DNA of 64,000 nt from NCBI RefSeq assembly GCF_022811725.1, contig NZ_CP094527.1, forward strand, positions 1,736,001 to 1,800,000, given 5' to 3'. The notes beneath the pieces were generated by a model, which worked only from the letters and a program-made list of their open reading frames with translations, was not told the origin of the DNA and did not search any database. The DNA comes from Mucilaginibacter sp. SMC90. Lineage in GTDB: Bacteria; Bacteroidota; Bacteroidia; Sphingobacteriales; Sphingobacteriaceae. Within the stretch, counting starts at the first letter, position 1; each line of letters opens with the position of its first letter. Position numbers and translations under genes: made by a program. Positions 55,447-63,976 of the stretch are shown here, piece by piece.

Positions 55447-55917
55447 ATGCTGAACAACAAACTGGACAAGGAAGACCTGGTGATCCTGGAAATGCTGCAG
55501 GAGGATGCCCGGGTTACACACAAGGAAATCGGGAACAGGCTGCATAAAAGCGTGACGCCGATCCACGTAAGGGTGAAGCGGCTGGAGGAGGAGGGGTATA
55601 TTAAAAAATATGTGGCCATCGTTGATCCGGTCAAGGTTGGACGCGGATTGATCGCCTATACACAGGTGCAGCTTAAAGAACACTCCCAGGCGGCGCTGGC
55701 GTCATTTCAGCAGGAGGTGGTGAAGTTACCGGAAGTACTGGAATGCTGTCACATGTCCGGAATATTCGATTTCCTGCTCCGGATCGCGATAAGTGACATG
55801 AATGCGTATAACGAATTGCTGATGACGAAACTATCCAGGCTGCCGGATGTGGGCAACATGCAAAGCTTTTTTGTGCTGTCGGCAGCGAAGCAGGAGACGG
55901 CCTACCCGGTTGGCTGA
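55447..55917 (+). CDS. Lrp/AsnC family transcriptional regulator
   Basis: 156 residues. N-terminal HTH: LDKEDLVILEMLQEDARVTH, KEIGNRLHKSVTPIHVRVKR, LEEEGYIKKYVAIVDPVKVG. The RAM ligand domain follows (GLIAYTQVQLKEHSQAALAS, VLECCHMSGIFDFLLRI). Lrp proteins are octameric and sense amino acids. Placed after fbp and near a threonine-dehydrogenase-like gene, it plausibly ties the cluster to amino-acid supply. Confidence 0.92.
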   Translation: MLNNKLDKEDLVILEMLQEDARVTHKEIGNRLHKSVTPIHVRVKRLEEEGYIKKYVAIVDPVKVGRGLIAYTQVQLKEHSQAALASFQQEVVKLPEVLECCHMSGIFDFLLRIAISDMNAYNELLMTKLSRLPDVGNMQSFFVLSAAKQETAYPVG

Positions 55918-56026
55918 CCGGTCGTTGGTCTCGCGTCGTTTACGGCCGGTGGCAACTCCGTGGGGCCGGGACCCGGAAATTCTGCCATTTTTAGTTCGTA
56001 AATGATATTCAGGCGGGCGAAGGCAG

Positions 56027-56055
56027 AATGCTACTGAGGTGGATAGCATTTTTTT
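56027..56055 (+). terminator. Terminator of the fbp-lrp operon
   Basis: AATGCTA-ctgaggtgga-TAGCATT and a T run: a perfect 7-bp stem, about 110 bp after the Lrp stop. Confidence 0.7.
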
Positions 56056-56089
56056 AAATTTTAAAGCTTTAGGGTGATCATGTCTCTGC

Positions 56090-56250
56090 GCCGGAAAAAC
56101 CGGTTCACCTGTGCTTTGCGCGCTCTGCTACGGTTCGCCCGTTTTTCCGGCTGCTGCAACAGCCGCGGTTTTGGTTACGCTTCGCCGGTGCAGGCGGCTG
56201 AAGCGCTGCCTGCGCCGACCAAAACAACGGCAGTTGCTGTTCTGTTTTTT
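56090..56250. repeat. Cluster of nested inverted repeats next to the integrase
   Basis: GCCGGAAAAAC (56090-56100) and GTTTTTCCGGC (56141-56151) form a perfect 11-bp inverted repeat. It is followed by GCAACAGCCGCGGTTTTGG (from 56155) facing CCAAAACAACGGCAGTTGC (to about 56238), an imperfect inverted repeat that encloses a GCAGGC...GCCTGC hairpin. About 160 bp, GC-rich, lying about 330 bp downstream of the integrase stop. Possible recombination or transfer site, or a structured transcript end. Confidence 0.55.
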
Positions 56251-56268
56251 TGAGTTGATTTTGAGGTT

Positions 56269-56424
56269 TTAGCAGAAGGTTTCGCTGCTGCGTTCCTCAA
56301 TATACACCCTGCCCTGGGATGTAACATGGTAGCCGTAATCAAAGCAGAATTTGAATAACAGGCCGCCAATTTCGCATTCTCTGTGCGGAAATTTTTCAGG
56401 AGCCCTTATTTGAAGGAATTCGAT
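56269..56424 (-). pseudogene. Gene remnant without start codon beside the integrase
   Basis: A 51-codon frame (IEFLQIRAPEKFPHRECEIG, GLLFKFCFDYGYHVTSQGRV, YIEERSSETFC) ends at TAA 56269-56271. It has a TGA just upstream and no start. It reads like a protein but is unidentified. The remaining 56425-56577 is AT-rich and empty. Confidence 0.35.
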
Positions 56425-56577
56425 TCAGTATTCAAAGCAAATGCAAGTTTTTAATAAATCAGGATATATCTAACAACACCAAAAATGGGTCGGAAATTAA
56501 CTACAACATTGGAATATAAGTACTGAAATCTTTACATATGCGAATCTAAAAGAATTGGCATCAATCTTTAAAAATGA

Positions 56578-57858
56578 TTAACCGCCATTCAAAACAACTT
56601 TCTTGCTTTTTGATAAATTTCGATTTAAAAGCTTCATAACATTCAATTGCACCTCATCCACTATTTTCCAATCTTTGGCAATATAAATATCTGTAGTTCT
56701 ATGTCCATTGTCAACATGGTTAAGTGCAAGTGCGATATCATCCTTGCTGATTCGGCAATCGTTGCGGGCGCAATTTGCGAACGAATGCCTGGCCCAGTAA
56801 TACGTAATTTCAGGAATTCCTGTAATCTCACGCAATTTTTTCATGCCTTTGCTTAAAGCCCCGTCAAAACCTTTGCTTGATGAATAGCGATTCCGTAATT
56901 TTTCGATGTACTTTTCTAGTAAAGGAGCAGCGTCATTGATAATCTTAATACTTATAAAAGCATTGTCCTTACGTTTCCCTTTTGTTTTTGACCGATTATA
57001 TTCAAGCCGTCCCTTTTTTACATTAGCTTTAGTAATATGGTATAGGTCAACTGCATTGATTCCACAAAGATAGAATGATAATAAAAACAACTCCTTTGCC
57101 AATTCTGCTCTACTGTTTTTAGGAACTTTGCATTCAAGAATTTTAACGAGAAGCATCATTGAAATATTCCTTTTCCTTGTATCTGGAGGTGTGCCTACTT
57201 TATATTTAGTAAATGGATAATGGGTAATTCTTATTATTCCCAGATCTTCGTCATTGTATTTTTCCCTCGCAGCGTTAAATAAGGTTCTTAAATCCCTCAT
57301 GTAGTTATACAAACCGGCATCAGTAACTCCGTCGCATTTTGTTACAACTACCCTTCTTAATTGATTCGCTCTTGAGATTATTCGGGCGCTACGTAAAAAC
57401 TTCTCAAAAGATTTAAGCATTGACGCTGTGATTTCAGTCACCATTACTTTTTCCCTCCCAAAATAATCAACCAAACTATTTCGAACCGTTGTGTGATTTC
57501 CTGCAGTACCTTTTCGGTTAGACTCTTTCAATTGCAGGATGTGACTATCACAAAATTCAATAAAATCAATTTCCTTTTTATTTGTTAAAAGAAAATCTCT
57601 GATCCCGTCTGCATCGAAAAAGTCTAGCTTTTCGCTTATACTGCTTATGGCAAGCCGATACTCGTCTATTTTTAAATTGACAACTCGGTTGATGAAGGCG
57701 TCTTTTACGGCAAAGCTTTTCGAAAGCTGTTTTGACGTGACAAAATGCTCCGTGTCAATGTACCTCTTTTCCTTTTTATGAGTAATCCTAATTTTTACGT
57801 TGTAAGTTCCATCATTTTTTAAATGGTGTTTTAAAACCATTGCACAAATAGTTGCCAT
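56578..57858 (-). CDS. int: Tyrosine recombinase (site-specific integrase)
   Basis: 426 residues. Arm-binding domain (MVLKHHLKNDGTYNVKIRIT), SAM-like core-binding domain (about 100-220), and a catalytic domain with ARHSFANCARN (His, Arg), ALNHVDNGHRTTDIYI with the nucleophile Tyr. The first catalytic Arg, normally in TGLR, is replaced in LCGINAVDLYHI, as in several Bacteroidota integrases. The gene is markedly AT-rich relative to its left neighbours. It starts about 185 bp from a tRNA-Arg gene, the classic position for a tRNA-targeting island. Confidence 0.93.
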   Translation of the reverse strand: MATICAMVLKHHLKNDGTYNVKIRITHKKEKRYIDTEHFVTSKQLSKSFAVKDAFINRVVNLKIDEYRLAISSISEKLDFFDADGIRDFLLTNKKEIDFIEFCDSHILQLKESNRKGTAGNHTTVRNSLVDYFGREKVMVTEITASMLKSFEKFLRSARIISRANQLRRVVVTKCDGVTDAGLYNYMRDLRTLFNAAREKYNDEDLGIIRITHYPFTKYKVGTPPDTRKRNISMMLLVKILECKVPKNSRAELAKELFLLSFYLCGINAVDLYHITKANVKKGRLEYNRSKTKGKRKDNAFISIKIINDAAPLLEKYIEKLRNRYSSSKGFDGALSKGMKKLREITGIPEITYYWARHSFANCARNDCRISKDDIALALNHVDNGHRTTDIYIAKDWKIVDEVQLNVMKLLNRNLSKSKKVVLNGG

Positions 57859-58001
57859 ACTAATTTTTTAGCACCAAAAAGTTTGTACCATATTTGTACC
57901 ACCTTTTAGTGAAATTCAACAAAAAAACGTGTAAAACTTGACGATACGACGGTTGTCGATTCAAGATCTGGCGAGCCCTCAAAAGTGCCCTCATGCAAAG
58001 G

Positions 58002-58037
58002 AAAAGCCGTTTCTTGGTGTATGAAACGGCTTTTTTT
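58002..58037. terminator. Terminator at the tRNA-Arg 3' side
   Basis: AAAAGCCGTTTC-ttggtgtat-GAAACGGCTTTTTTT: perfect stem of about 10 bp with A and T flanks, usable on both strands. It lies 5 bp past the tRNA 3' end on the minus strand. Confidence 0.85.
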
Positions 58038-58042
58038 CTTAG

Positions 58043-58116
58043 TGATCCCATTTGGATTCGAACCAAAGACCTACAGATTAGAAATCTGTTGCTCTATCCA
58101 GCTGAGCTATAGGACC
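58043..58116 (-). tRNA. tRNA-Arg (anticodon TCT)
   Basis: The minus strand reads GGTCCTATAGCTCAGCTGGA, the D-stem, then an anticodon stem CAGAT-TTCTAAT-CTG with TCT in the loop, and GGTTCGAATCC in the T arm. Acceptor arms GGTCCTA and TGGGATC pair (with G-U pairs). No CCA is encoded. The integrase gene follows the 3' end, so this is the likely integration target. Confidence 0.93.
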
Positions 58117-58257
58117 ATCGCATTCTCATTACAAATATACACATGGTTTCGAACCCATGGCATACCACATAATTTTTTGCGGTGCAAATATGCAAAATTA
58201 TGCTGAAAATAACAATCAATTTGATAATTGAATTGCTATCAACTGTTTAACAGTATG

Positions 58258-59064
58258 TTAATGCGAAATAAGTTCCTGCTTATTCCTGTTTTTGATCCTT
58301 TCACAAAAGGCGTCCGTTCGTTCAAATGTGTAATGCTTGTCCGTAGCCCAGTCGATAAAATCAGCTATCCGGGCGGCAAAAGCTTCGCCTGAGTTTTTTG
58401 AAACATAGGCCGGGAAACCAAATTTCTCTTTATCATGCAGATCTGTGAACTCCCAGGGGTGGAAATACAAATTCAGGTAGCCATCTTTTTTGTGTGCTGC
58501 CGAAGCTATTCTTTTTAACAGCGATAGTGGTAGATTATGAAAACTTAACCAAAACAGCGGAAAACGGATCAATGGCGAAACAGAAGCAGGGATCTGGAGC
58601 ACATCGTGATCGTAAAACCAACTGCGTGGTTTATTAAAATTGTTGTATCTCCCCGGCAGCCACGTTGGGTTTATGGATGAGTTATAGTCATAACCAGCCT
58701 TTGCTATCTCAGCCTCATCTACCGGCATCATCCGGGCCATACGGAAGCCTGTTACCCTGGTTCCTGATATCGCCTCCAGTGCCAGCTTTGACTGCCTTAA
58801 ATGCTCGGTTTTGAAATCAGAATGATAATATCCGTGAGATGCTATCTCATGCCCTTCGGATACCATCCTTTTGATGATGTCTGGCTTGTTGTTAGCATAG
58901 TTAGCAGTGCAAAAAAAAGTAACTTTTACACCTTTTGCTTTCAGTAAATTGAGGATAATATTAGTACCCCTTGTTGAAATCTCAAGCTGCTCATTAAACG
59001 ATATCGATTTACCGTACTCAAACGGCATATCAAACTCCTCAACATCAAACCCTAATAAAATCAT
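58258..59064 (-). CDS. Polysaccharide deacetylase
   Basis: 268 residues of the NodB fold: LLGFDVEEFDMPFEYG with the D-V-E motif, KVTFFCTANYANNKP, metal ligands in EIASHGYYHSDF (H-x3-H), and later LYFHPWEFTD. It removes acetyl groups from cell-envelope glycans or a lipid-linked sugar. The gene start overlaps the end of the GT2 gene by 20 bp, so the two are coupled, and both lie outside the island. Confidence 0.9.
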   Translation of the reverse strand: MILLGFDVEEFDMPFEYGKSISFNEQLEISTRGTNIILNLLKAKGVKVTFFCTANYANNKPDIIKRMVSEGHEIASHGYYHSDFKTEHLRQSKLALEAISGTRVTGFRMARMMPVDEAEIAKAGYDYNSSINPTWLPGRYNNFNKPRSWFYDHDVLQIPASVSPLIRFPLFWLSFHNLPLSLLKRIASAAHKKDGYLNLYFHPWEFTDLHDKEKFGFPAYVSKNSGEAFAARIADFIDWATDKHYTFERTDAFCERIKNRNKQELISH

Positions 59065-60013
59065 TATCTACAATAACAACGTTTGATGAACGGATAATGT
59101 AATGCGGGCGATGTTTAGACTGCATAAATATTTTGCCCACGTACACGCCTATAACACTCATTACAAGCAACTGCAAACCGCCAAAAAAGGCTATGGTAGC
59201 AACAATTGACGCCCAGCCCGAAACCGCATAACCTAAAAAATAACTTACCAGCACGTACGGGATGTACAAAATAGCCAGTGAGGAAAAAAACAAGCCGATT
59301 AATGATACGATATAAAGCGGCCTCGCACTAAATGCTACAATGCTGCCCACGGCAAGTTTAACCAGTTTGGGAAAAGAATAGCTTGCCTCGCCGGTATGCC
59401 GTTTGGATGGTACGTAAGGGATGCCTATTTGCTTATAACCGGCCCACTTAATTATCCCCCTGAAAAATATCTCGTATTCGTCAATAAGCTTAAGTTGCTT
59501 CACTACCTTCTCATCAATAAGCCTGAAATCGGCAGTACCGTTTTCCATCTTGATATCCGAAAGCATGTTAAGACCTTTATAAAACAGCCTTGAAGTAACC
59601 TTTTGATAACCTTTGCCATGTGGGTTTTCGCCTTCGCGATAGGTATAAATAATATCGTTGCCGTTTTCCCACAGTTTTAACATCTTCAGGATCAGCTGCG
59701 GCGGGTGCTGCAAATCAGCATCCATGGTTATAACTGCGTTACCATGAGCCATGGCAATCCCCGCTTTAAGGGCATAATCTTTGCCAAAATTGCGCGATAG
59801 CTCAACATAAAAAACGTTAGGGTGCAGCTCGGCATTGATCTTGAGCTCATTCAGTGTATTATCACGGCTGCCATCGTCAACAAAAATCAGCTCATAGGCG
59901 TATCCTGTGGGTGAAAGTGTTTCGCGAAGTTGCTCAATTAAATAACTAATGTTTTTTTCCTCGTTATGGGAAGGTATAACAATAGATATTTTTTTACCGG
60001 CAAAGTATGTCAT
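59045..60013 (-). CDS. GT2 glycosyltransferase, polyprenyl-phosphate type
   Basis: 322 residues. Catalytic domain: SIVIPSHNEEKNISYLIEQL, IFVDDGSRDNTL (DxD-like region), VITMDADLQHPPQLIL and GTADFRLIDEKVV. C-terminal two membrane helices (LIGLFFSSLAILYIPYVLVS; FFGGLQLLVMSVIGVYVG) are typical of DPM1/GtrB/ArnC proteins that load a sugar on undecaprenyl phosphate. It precedes the deacetylase, suggesting ArnC/ArnD-like lipid-linked sugar handling. Confidence 0.92.
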   Translation of the reverse strand: MTYFAGKKISIVIPSHNEEKNISYLIEQLRETLSPTGYAYELIFVDDGSRDNTLNELKINAELHPNVFYVELSRNFGKDYALKAGIAMAHGNAVITMDADLQHPPQLILKMLKLWENGNDIIYTYREGENPHGKGYQKVTSRLFYKGLNMLSDIKMENGTADFRLIDEKVVKQLKLIDEYEIFFRGIIKWAGYKQIGIPYVPSKRHTGEASYSFPKLVKLAVGSIVAFSARPLYIVSLIGLFFSSLAILYIPYVLVSYFLGYAVSGWASIVATIAFFGGLQLLVMSVIGVYVGKIFMQSKHRPHYIIRSSNVVIVDNDFIRV

Positions 60014-60266
60014 AGTTATACTATGGAAATTTTAATTGTAACAGGTGGTGTTTAGTAATTAAAGTTTATATTTGAATGCTTTTCAGCTCTTACTTTCTTT
60101 ACTTAAAAAACCTTACGTTAACTCTTTACAAAACGTAACTTTAACAACCAGTTTTAGTTAAAAAAAGCAGAATATTTCAAATGTAACTTTCTTGTTACAA
60201 ACATAAATAATAATTATTTATCTAGCTCCAAATCTTTCTGTTTATTGAAGAAATAATTCTTTGAAT

Positions 60267-61448
60267 TTATACCATCTTCGGTTTCAATATAACTTCATCT
60301 TGCTTAACAAAATTTCTGGTTAGTGTTTCGTAAACTATTTTGAGCCAGATCAAAAAGCAGGGTATCGATTTTAATTTATAAGGAACTATATATTGGGTGC
60401 GGATGTAAGACGGAAAAAGATCTGAAGGCGAAAGGCTTGTTATCAATAGTGCCAAAACAAGCATTGAAATATCGAAGCCGGTAACAGGGCGGTTCAAATT
60501 CATGAACCAAACGGCTACGCCAACAAAAGCAATGATATAGGTTGACGATTCGGCCGAGCTGCTGAATATAACTGCGAAGATCAGTACCGATGAAAGGATT
60601 AGCAGCTGATATTCCAAAACCTTATAAGCGCTGATGCGGAGGTATGACAAACCGAAAAGCACCAATGCCGGCCCTATTACATACATGTTTTTAAGGTCAT
60701 CAATATGAAAAGCCTTGCGGATAAAACCTGTAACACAAATTTCCTGCATTACCGAATGTTGATTCCCCGAATTTTTCATCACCAGGTCGGCATACCAATC
60801 ATGATAGGTTTGTATAATAAATGAAGGAGATGAAATGGCCATTGGCAATACAAATAACACTGCCGACCAAAATATAAAGCTCAGCACAAACTTTGGTTTG
60901 TTTGTTGAAAACACAAAGAACGCCAAGCCAACTATTCCATACAATTTTATAAACGCGCCAAGGGCTATCATGAGCGCGGCCCAAAAATCCTGCTCCCGCT
61001 TTATAAAATTAAAGCTTAAAATAATCAGCGCCGCTATCATTGGGTTGCTTTGTACGTTGGCCGATGCTGTCATTAATTCGTGGGCGCAAAGCAGTAATAC
61101 TATAACGTACTGATCTTTTTTAAGCGGCAGTAGCTCAATGGCCTTAAACAGGATAAACGCGTTAAACAGCACCCACAAAATAACGCCTATACTATCGGGC
61201 AGGATAGAGAATGGTGCCATGATTATTGAAAATATTGGCCCGTAGTGGTTCAGGTCGTAATAATGCCCGGGCTGAAAAGCATACAGGTTATGCTGATGGA
61301 TGGTATTTAAAAAGTTATATTTAAATATGGTGTAGTTGTTAAACCCCTGATGGGCCAATACGCCTTTAATTACCAAAAATAGACTTAAACCAAACCATAA
61401 AGAATAAACAAAAGGTTTGTTAGTGATAAGCTTAGCAAGTTTTTGCAA
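60267..61448 (-). CDS. GT87-like membrane glycosyltransferase
   Basis: 393 residues with about ten membrane helices (FVYSLWFGLSLFLVIKGVLA; YVIVLLLCAHELMTA; FVLSFIFWSAVLFVLPMAIS). The extracytoplasmic acidic motif YDLNHYGPIFSIIMAPF near residue 60 is as in DUF2029/GT87 mannosyltransferases that use polyprenyl-phosphate donors. It fits the GT2/deacetylase pair downstream: GT2 makes the lipid-linked sugar and GT87 transfers it. The 60014-60266 gap has no gene. Confidence 0.85.
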   Translation of the reverse strand: MQKLAKLITNKPFVYSLWFGLSLFLVIKGVLAHQGFNNYTIFKYNFLNTIHQHNLYAFQPGHYYDLNHYGPIFSIIMAPFSILPDSIGVILWVLFNAFILFKAIELLPLKKDQYVIVLLLCAHELMTASANVQSNPMIAALIILSFNFIKREQDFWAALMIALGAFIKLYGIVGLAFFVFSTNKPKFVLSFIFWSAVLFVLPMAISSPSFIIQTYHDWYADLVMKNSGNQHSVMQEICVTGFIRKAFHIDDLKNMYVIGPALVLFGLSYLRISAYKVLEYQLLILSSVLIFAVIFSSSAESSTYIIAFVGVAVWFMNLNRPVTGFDISMLVLALLITSLSPSDLFPSYIRTQYIVPYKLKSIPCFLIWLKIVYETLTRNFVKQDEVILKPKMV

Positions 61449-61473
61449 CGTTTAGGGGATTTATAAATTTACG

Positions 61474-61507
61474 CGAAGATATAAATACGTCACACAATTA
61501 TTACAAA
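61474..61507 (-). promoter_or_regulatory. Candidate promoter of the GT87 gene
   Basis: On the minus strand TTTG (61504-61507), spacer 22 bp, then TATCTTCG (61474-61481), one mismatch from TAnnTTTG, 26 bp before the GT87 start. Confidence 0.35.
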
Positions 61508-61532
61508 CCATTAAAATTAACTTGAGCTATGG

Positions 61533-61540
61533 TATCTTTG
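61533..61540 (+). promoter_or_regulatory. Candidate -7 box of the Nif3-like gene
   Basis: TATCTTTG is an exact TAnnTTTG match, 13 bp before the ATG at 61554. No clear -33 box was seen at the usual distance, and the leader would be very short. Confidence 0.4.
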
Positions 61541-61553
61541 ACAAAACCCAATC

Positions 61554-62489
61554 ATGACCATGAATACAAACCCCTTCTCCGTTAATCATAATACCAATCG
61601 CCGTAAATTTATTGGCCAAATAAGTGCTCTGGCAGGTACTGCGGCATTATTATCAACTCCCTTTGCTGCCGATGCCATAGCGCTTACAAAGCCCGCTGAA
61701 AACGTTACCGTGGGCCAAATCATCGACTTGTTTATGAAACAGGTACCCGGTGCTCCGTTTCCAAATACTGTTGATACCTTAAAATCGGGCAACCGCGACA
61801 TTGTTGTAACCGGCATTGTTACCACCATGTTTGCTACCATCAATGTTATTGAAAAGGCTATAAGTTTAGGTGCCAATTTTATAATAGCACATGAGCCAAC
61901 TTTTTATAACCATGCCGATGAAACAACTTGGCTTGCAGGTGACGATGTATATCAATATAAAAAGCAACTGCTGGATAAGCATAATATAGCCGTTTGGCGT
62001 AATCATGATACCATACATAGCCTTAAACCCGATGGCGTTGGCATAGGTTTGTTAAAACAGCTTGATTGGGTGAGCTATTACAAACCCGAAACCGGTAACC
62101 TGCTAAACATCCCATCAACATCATTAAGTTCACTTATTGAAACCCTTAAAAAGAAACTGAAGATTGAAAAGGTACGCTACATCGGCAATCCATCGCAAAG
62201 CTGCCAGAAGGTATTGCTGTTACCCGGGGCTGCAGGCGGCAAAAGGCAGATCACCGAAATGAGCACCAAAAAGCCCGATGTGCTGATCTGCGGTGAAATT
62301 TCGGAATGGGAAACTGCCGAATACGTTAGGGATGCCCAGGCTAAAGGCGATAAGCTTTCGCTCATTGTATTAGGCCATATTGCCAGTGAGGAACCGGGCT
62401 CTGAGTTTATGATTGGCTGGTTGCAGCAAAATATACCCGGCATTAAAGCCACGCACATCCATCCGGGCAATTCCTTATCGTTTATGTGA
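61554..62489 (+). CDS. Nif3-like (DUF34) protein with Tat signal
   Basis: 311 residues. NRRKFIGQISALAGTAALLS near residue 17 is a twin-arginine signal; then Nif3-like metal-site segments: GANFIIAHEPTFYNH, VWRNHDTIHSLKPDG, DVLICGEISEWETAEYVRDA and IVLGHIASEEPG. Nif3/DUF34 proteins form metal-binding toroids of unclear function; an exported version is characteristic of Bacteroidota. Preceded by an exact -7 box. Confidence 0.88.
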   Translation: MTMNTNPFSVNHNTNRRKFIGQISALAGTAALLSTPFAADAIALTKPAENVTVGQIIDLFMKQVPGAPFPNTVDTLKSGNRDIVVTGIVTTMFATINVIEKAISLGANFIIAHEPTFYNHADETTWLAGDDVYQYKKQLLDKHNIAVWRNHDTIHSLKPDGVGIGLLKQLDWVSYYKPETGNLLNIPSTSLSSLIETLKKKLKIEKVRYIGNPSQSCQKVLLLPGAAGGKRQITEMSTKKPDVLICGEISEWETAEYVRDAQAKGDKLSLIVLGHIASEEPGSEFMIGWLQQNIPGIKATHIHPGNSLSFM

Positions 62490-62818
62490 TATATTGTGAT
62501 ACAAAATCCACGTTTTAGCATTAATTAAAGTCAATATTTTGCTAAATATGGTAACATTACGTACAATTGTAAATTACTCTGTTTTTAAGTTGTAGAGTAC
62601 AGGGCTTATCTGTAAACTTTACATTTAAAAAATGGTATAATTTGCCTGATTAATTATTGATAGTGTTGGAACGAAAGTGTCATTAAAAGTTTAATTTATA
62701 TTAAAAAGTAGGCTTAAAGTAAGTAAAAATCGCAATTTTCATTTTTTGAATTACTAAGTGTTTTTTTTACAATAAGTAAATCCTACTTTTAACCGATTTT
62801 TAAAAAAAACAAAAATTT
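62490..62818. other. Gap of about 330 bp, promoter region only
   Basis: Very AT-rich. No ORF. TACTTTTA near 62786 is a weak -7-like match before the kinase gene. Confidence 0.5.
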
Positions 62819-63679
62819 ATGATCATAATTGCTGACGGTGGCTCAACCAAAACAAATTGGTGCCTGGTTACCGAAGAGGGAAAAAAAGTTTACTTTAATA
62901 CCGAGGGGTACAACCCATACTTTTCAAGTACAGAGTATATTATACAGTCACTGAACGAGAGCCTGCCAACCGATCTTGAAAAAAATCAGATCACAGAGGT
63001 AAATTATTACGGTGCAGGTTGTTCAACCCCCGAAATGCGCAAAATTGTTGAGGAAGCTATGAAAGTGGTTTTCACCGGCGCTAAAGTTAATATTGGCCAT
63101 GACCTGCTTGCTGCCGCCCGCGCCCTGCTTGGCAACACCGAAGGTTTTGCTGCGATATTAGGTACCGGAACCAATACCTGCATTTATGATGGTAAAGAAG
63201 TAGTTCAAAATATTGATTCAGGTGCTTATATCCTTGGTGATGAAGGCAGCGGTTGCTACATCGGCAAAAAGCTGTTAACTGATTACCTGCGCGGATACAT
63301 GCCGGAGCCTGTGCGTAACCTTTTCTGGGAAACATATAAGCTTACACCAGATGATATCAATGAGCAGGTTTATACCCAGCCCCGTGCAAACCGCTTTTGC
63401 GCAAGCTTTAGCAAATTTGTTTACGATAACAACGTACACCTTGAATATTCACGTAACCTGGTACGCACTTCGTTCGAAGATTTTTTCCGTAACCTGGTAA
63501 CCCACTATCCTGATTATCAAAAATATACTTTCAATTGCATTGGTTCGGTAGGTTATAACTTCCGCAACGTGCTTGAAGAAGTAGTTACCGAAAATGGTAT
63601 GGTTGTTGGCAACATCATCCGCTCACCTATAGATAACCTGGTGAAATACCATTTGGAATTAGCACCTTCTTCTTTATAA
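62819..63679 (+). CDS. N-acetylglucosamine kinase (BadF/BadG family)
   Basis: 286 residues of the ASKHA fold: phosphate-1 loop IIIADGGSTKTNWCLV, connect-1 NIGHDLLAAARALLGN, phosphate-2 AAILGTGTNTCIYDG, sugar loop DSGAYILGDEGSGCYIGKKL and the adenosine motif GSVGYNFRNVL. It phosphorylates GlcNAc or a related amino sugar from cell-wall recycling. A terminator hairpin follows. Typical Bacteroidota core gene. Confidence 0.92.
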   Translation: MIIIADGGSTKTNWCLVTEEGKKVYFNTEGYNPYFSSTEYIIQSLNESLPTDLEKNQITEVNYYGAGCSTPEMRKIVEEAMKVVFTGAKVNIGHDLLAAARALLGNTEGFAAILGTGTNTCIYDGKEVVQNIDSGAYILGDEGSGCYIGKKLLTDYLRGYMPEPVRNLFWETYKLTPDDINEQVYTQPRANRFCASFSKFVYDNNVHLEYSRNLVRTSFEDFFRNLVTHYPDYQKYTFNCIGSVGYNFRNVLEEVVTENGMVVGNIIRSPIDNLVKYHLELAPSSL

Positions 63680-63742
63680 GAGCGAGAGAGAGTCAAGACG
63701 TCAAGAATCAAGACCTAAGACCTTAAGATTTTAAGATAAATG

Positions 63743-63770
63743 AAGGGCTGGAAGATTTTCCGGCCCTTTT
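63743..63770 (+). terminator. Rho-independent terminator
   Basis: AAGGGCtGGAA-gatt-TTCCgGCCCTTTT: a long stem with T tract, about 65 bp past the kinase stop. Confidence 0.8.
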
Positions 63771-63866
63771 CTTTTTAGTATTCTCTAACAAATCATCACA
63801 TAACATTGTCGTCCGTCCGTATACCTGCCACCGTACTTACGGACAATGTACGGACGCGGCTCTCCT

Positions 63867-63954
63867 CCCCGTCATTATAAGGTACGAAGCAATCGCGAAC
63901 TATGCATAGCCGCTCTGTAAGTAGGGGATTGCTTCGTACCTCGCAATGACGGGG
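63867..63954. repeat. REP/MITE-like palindromic element
   Basis: CCCCGTCATTATAAGGTACG...AAGCAATC on the left faces GATTGCTTCGTACCTCGCAATGACGGGG on the right, an imperfect long inverted repeat with about 30 bp between the arms. The CGTCATTGCGAGGtACGAAGCAATC core is a widely dispersed intergenic repeat in many bacteria. The stretch 63797-63860 before it has smaller GTCCGTA/TACGGAC inverted repeats. The ORF over it is spurious. Confidence 0.85.
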
Positions 63955-63976
63955 TGAAGAAGATGTAAAAAAGAAA

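Noticed and set aside
56175..56369. 64-codon minus-strand ORF in the palindrome region
   Set aside because: It crosses the GC-rich hairpins and is a poor protein; a different frame of the same stretch reads better.
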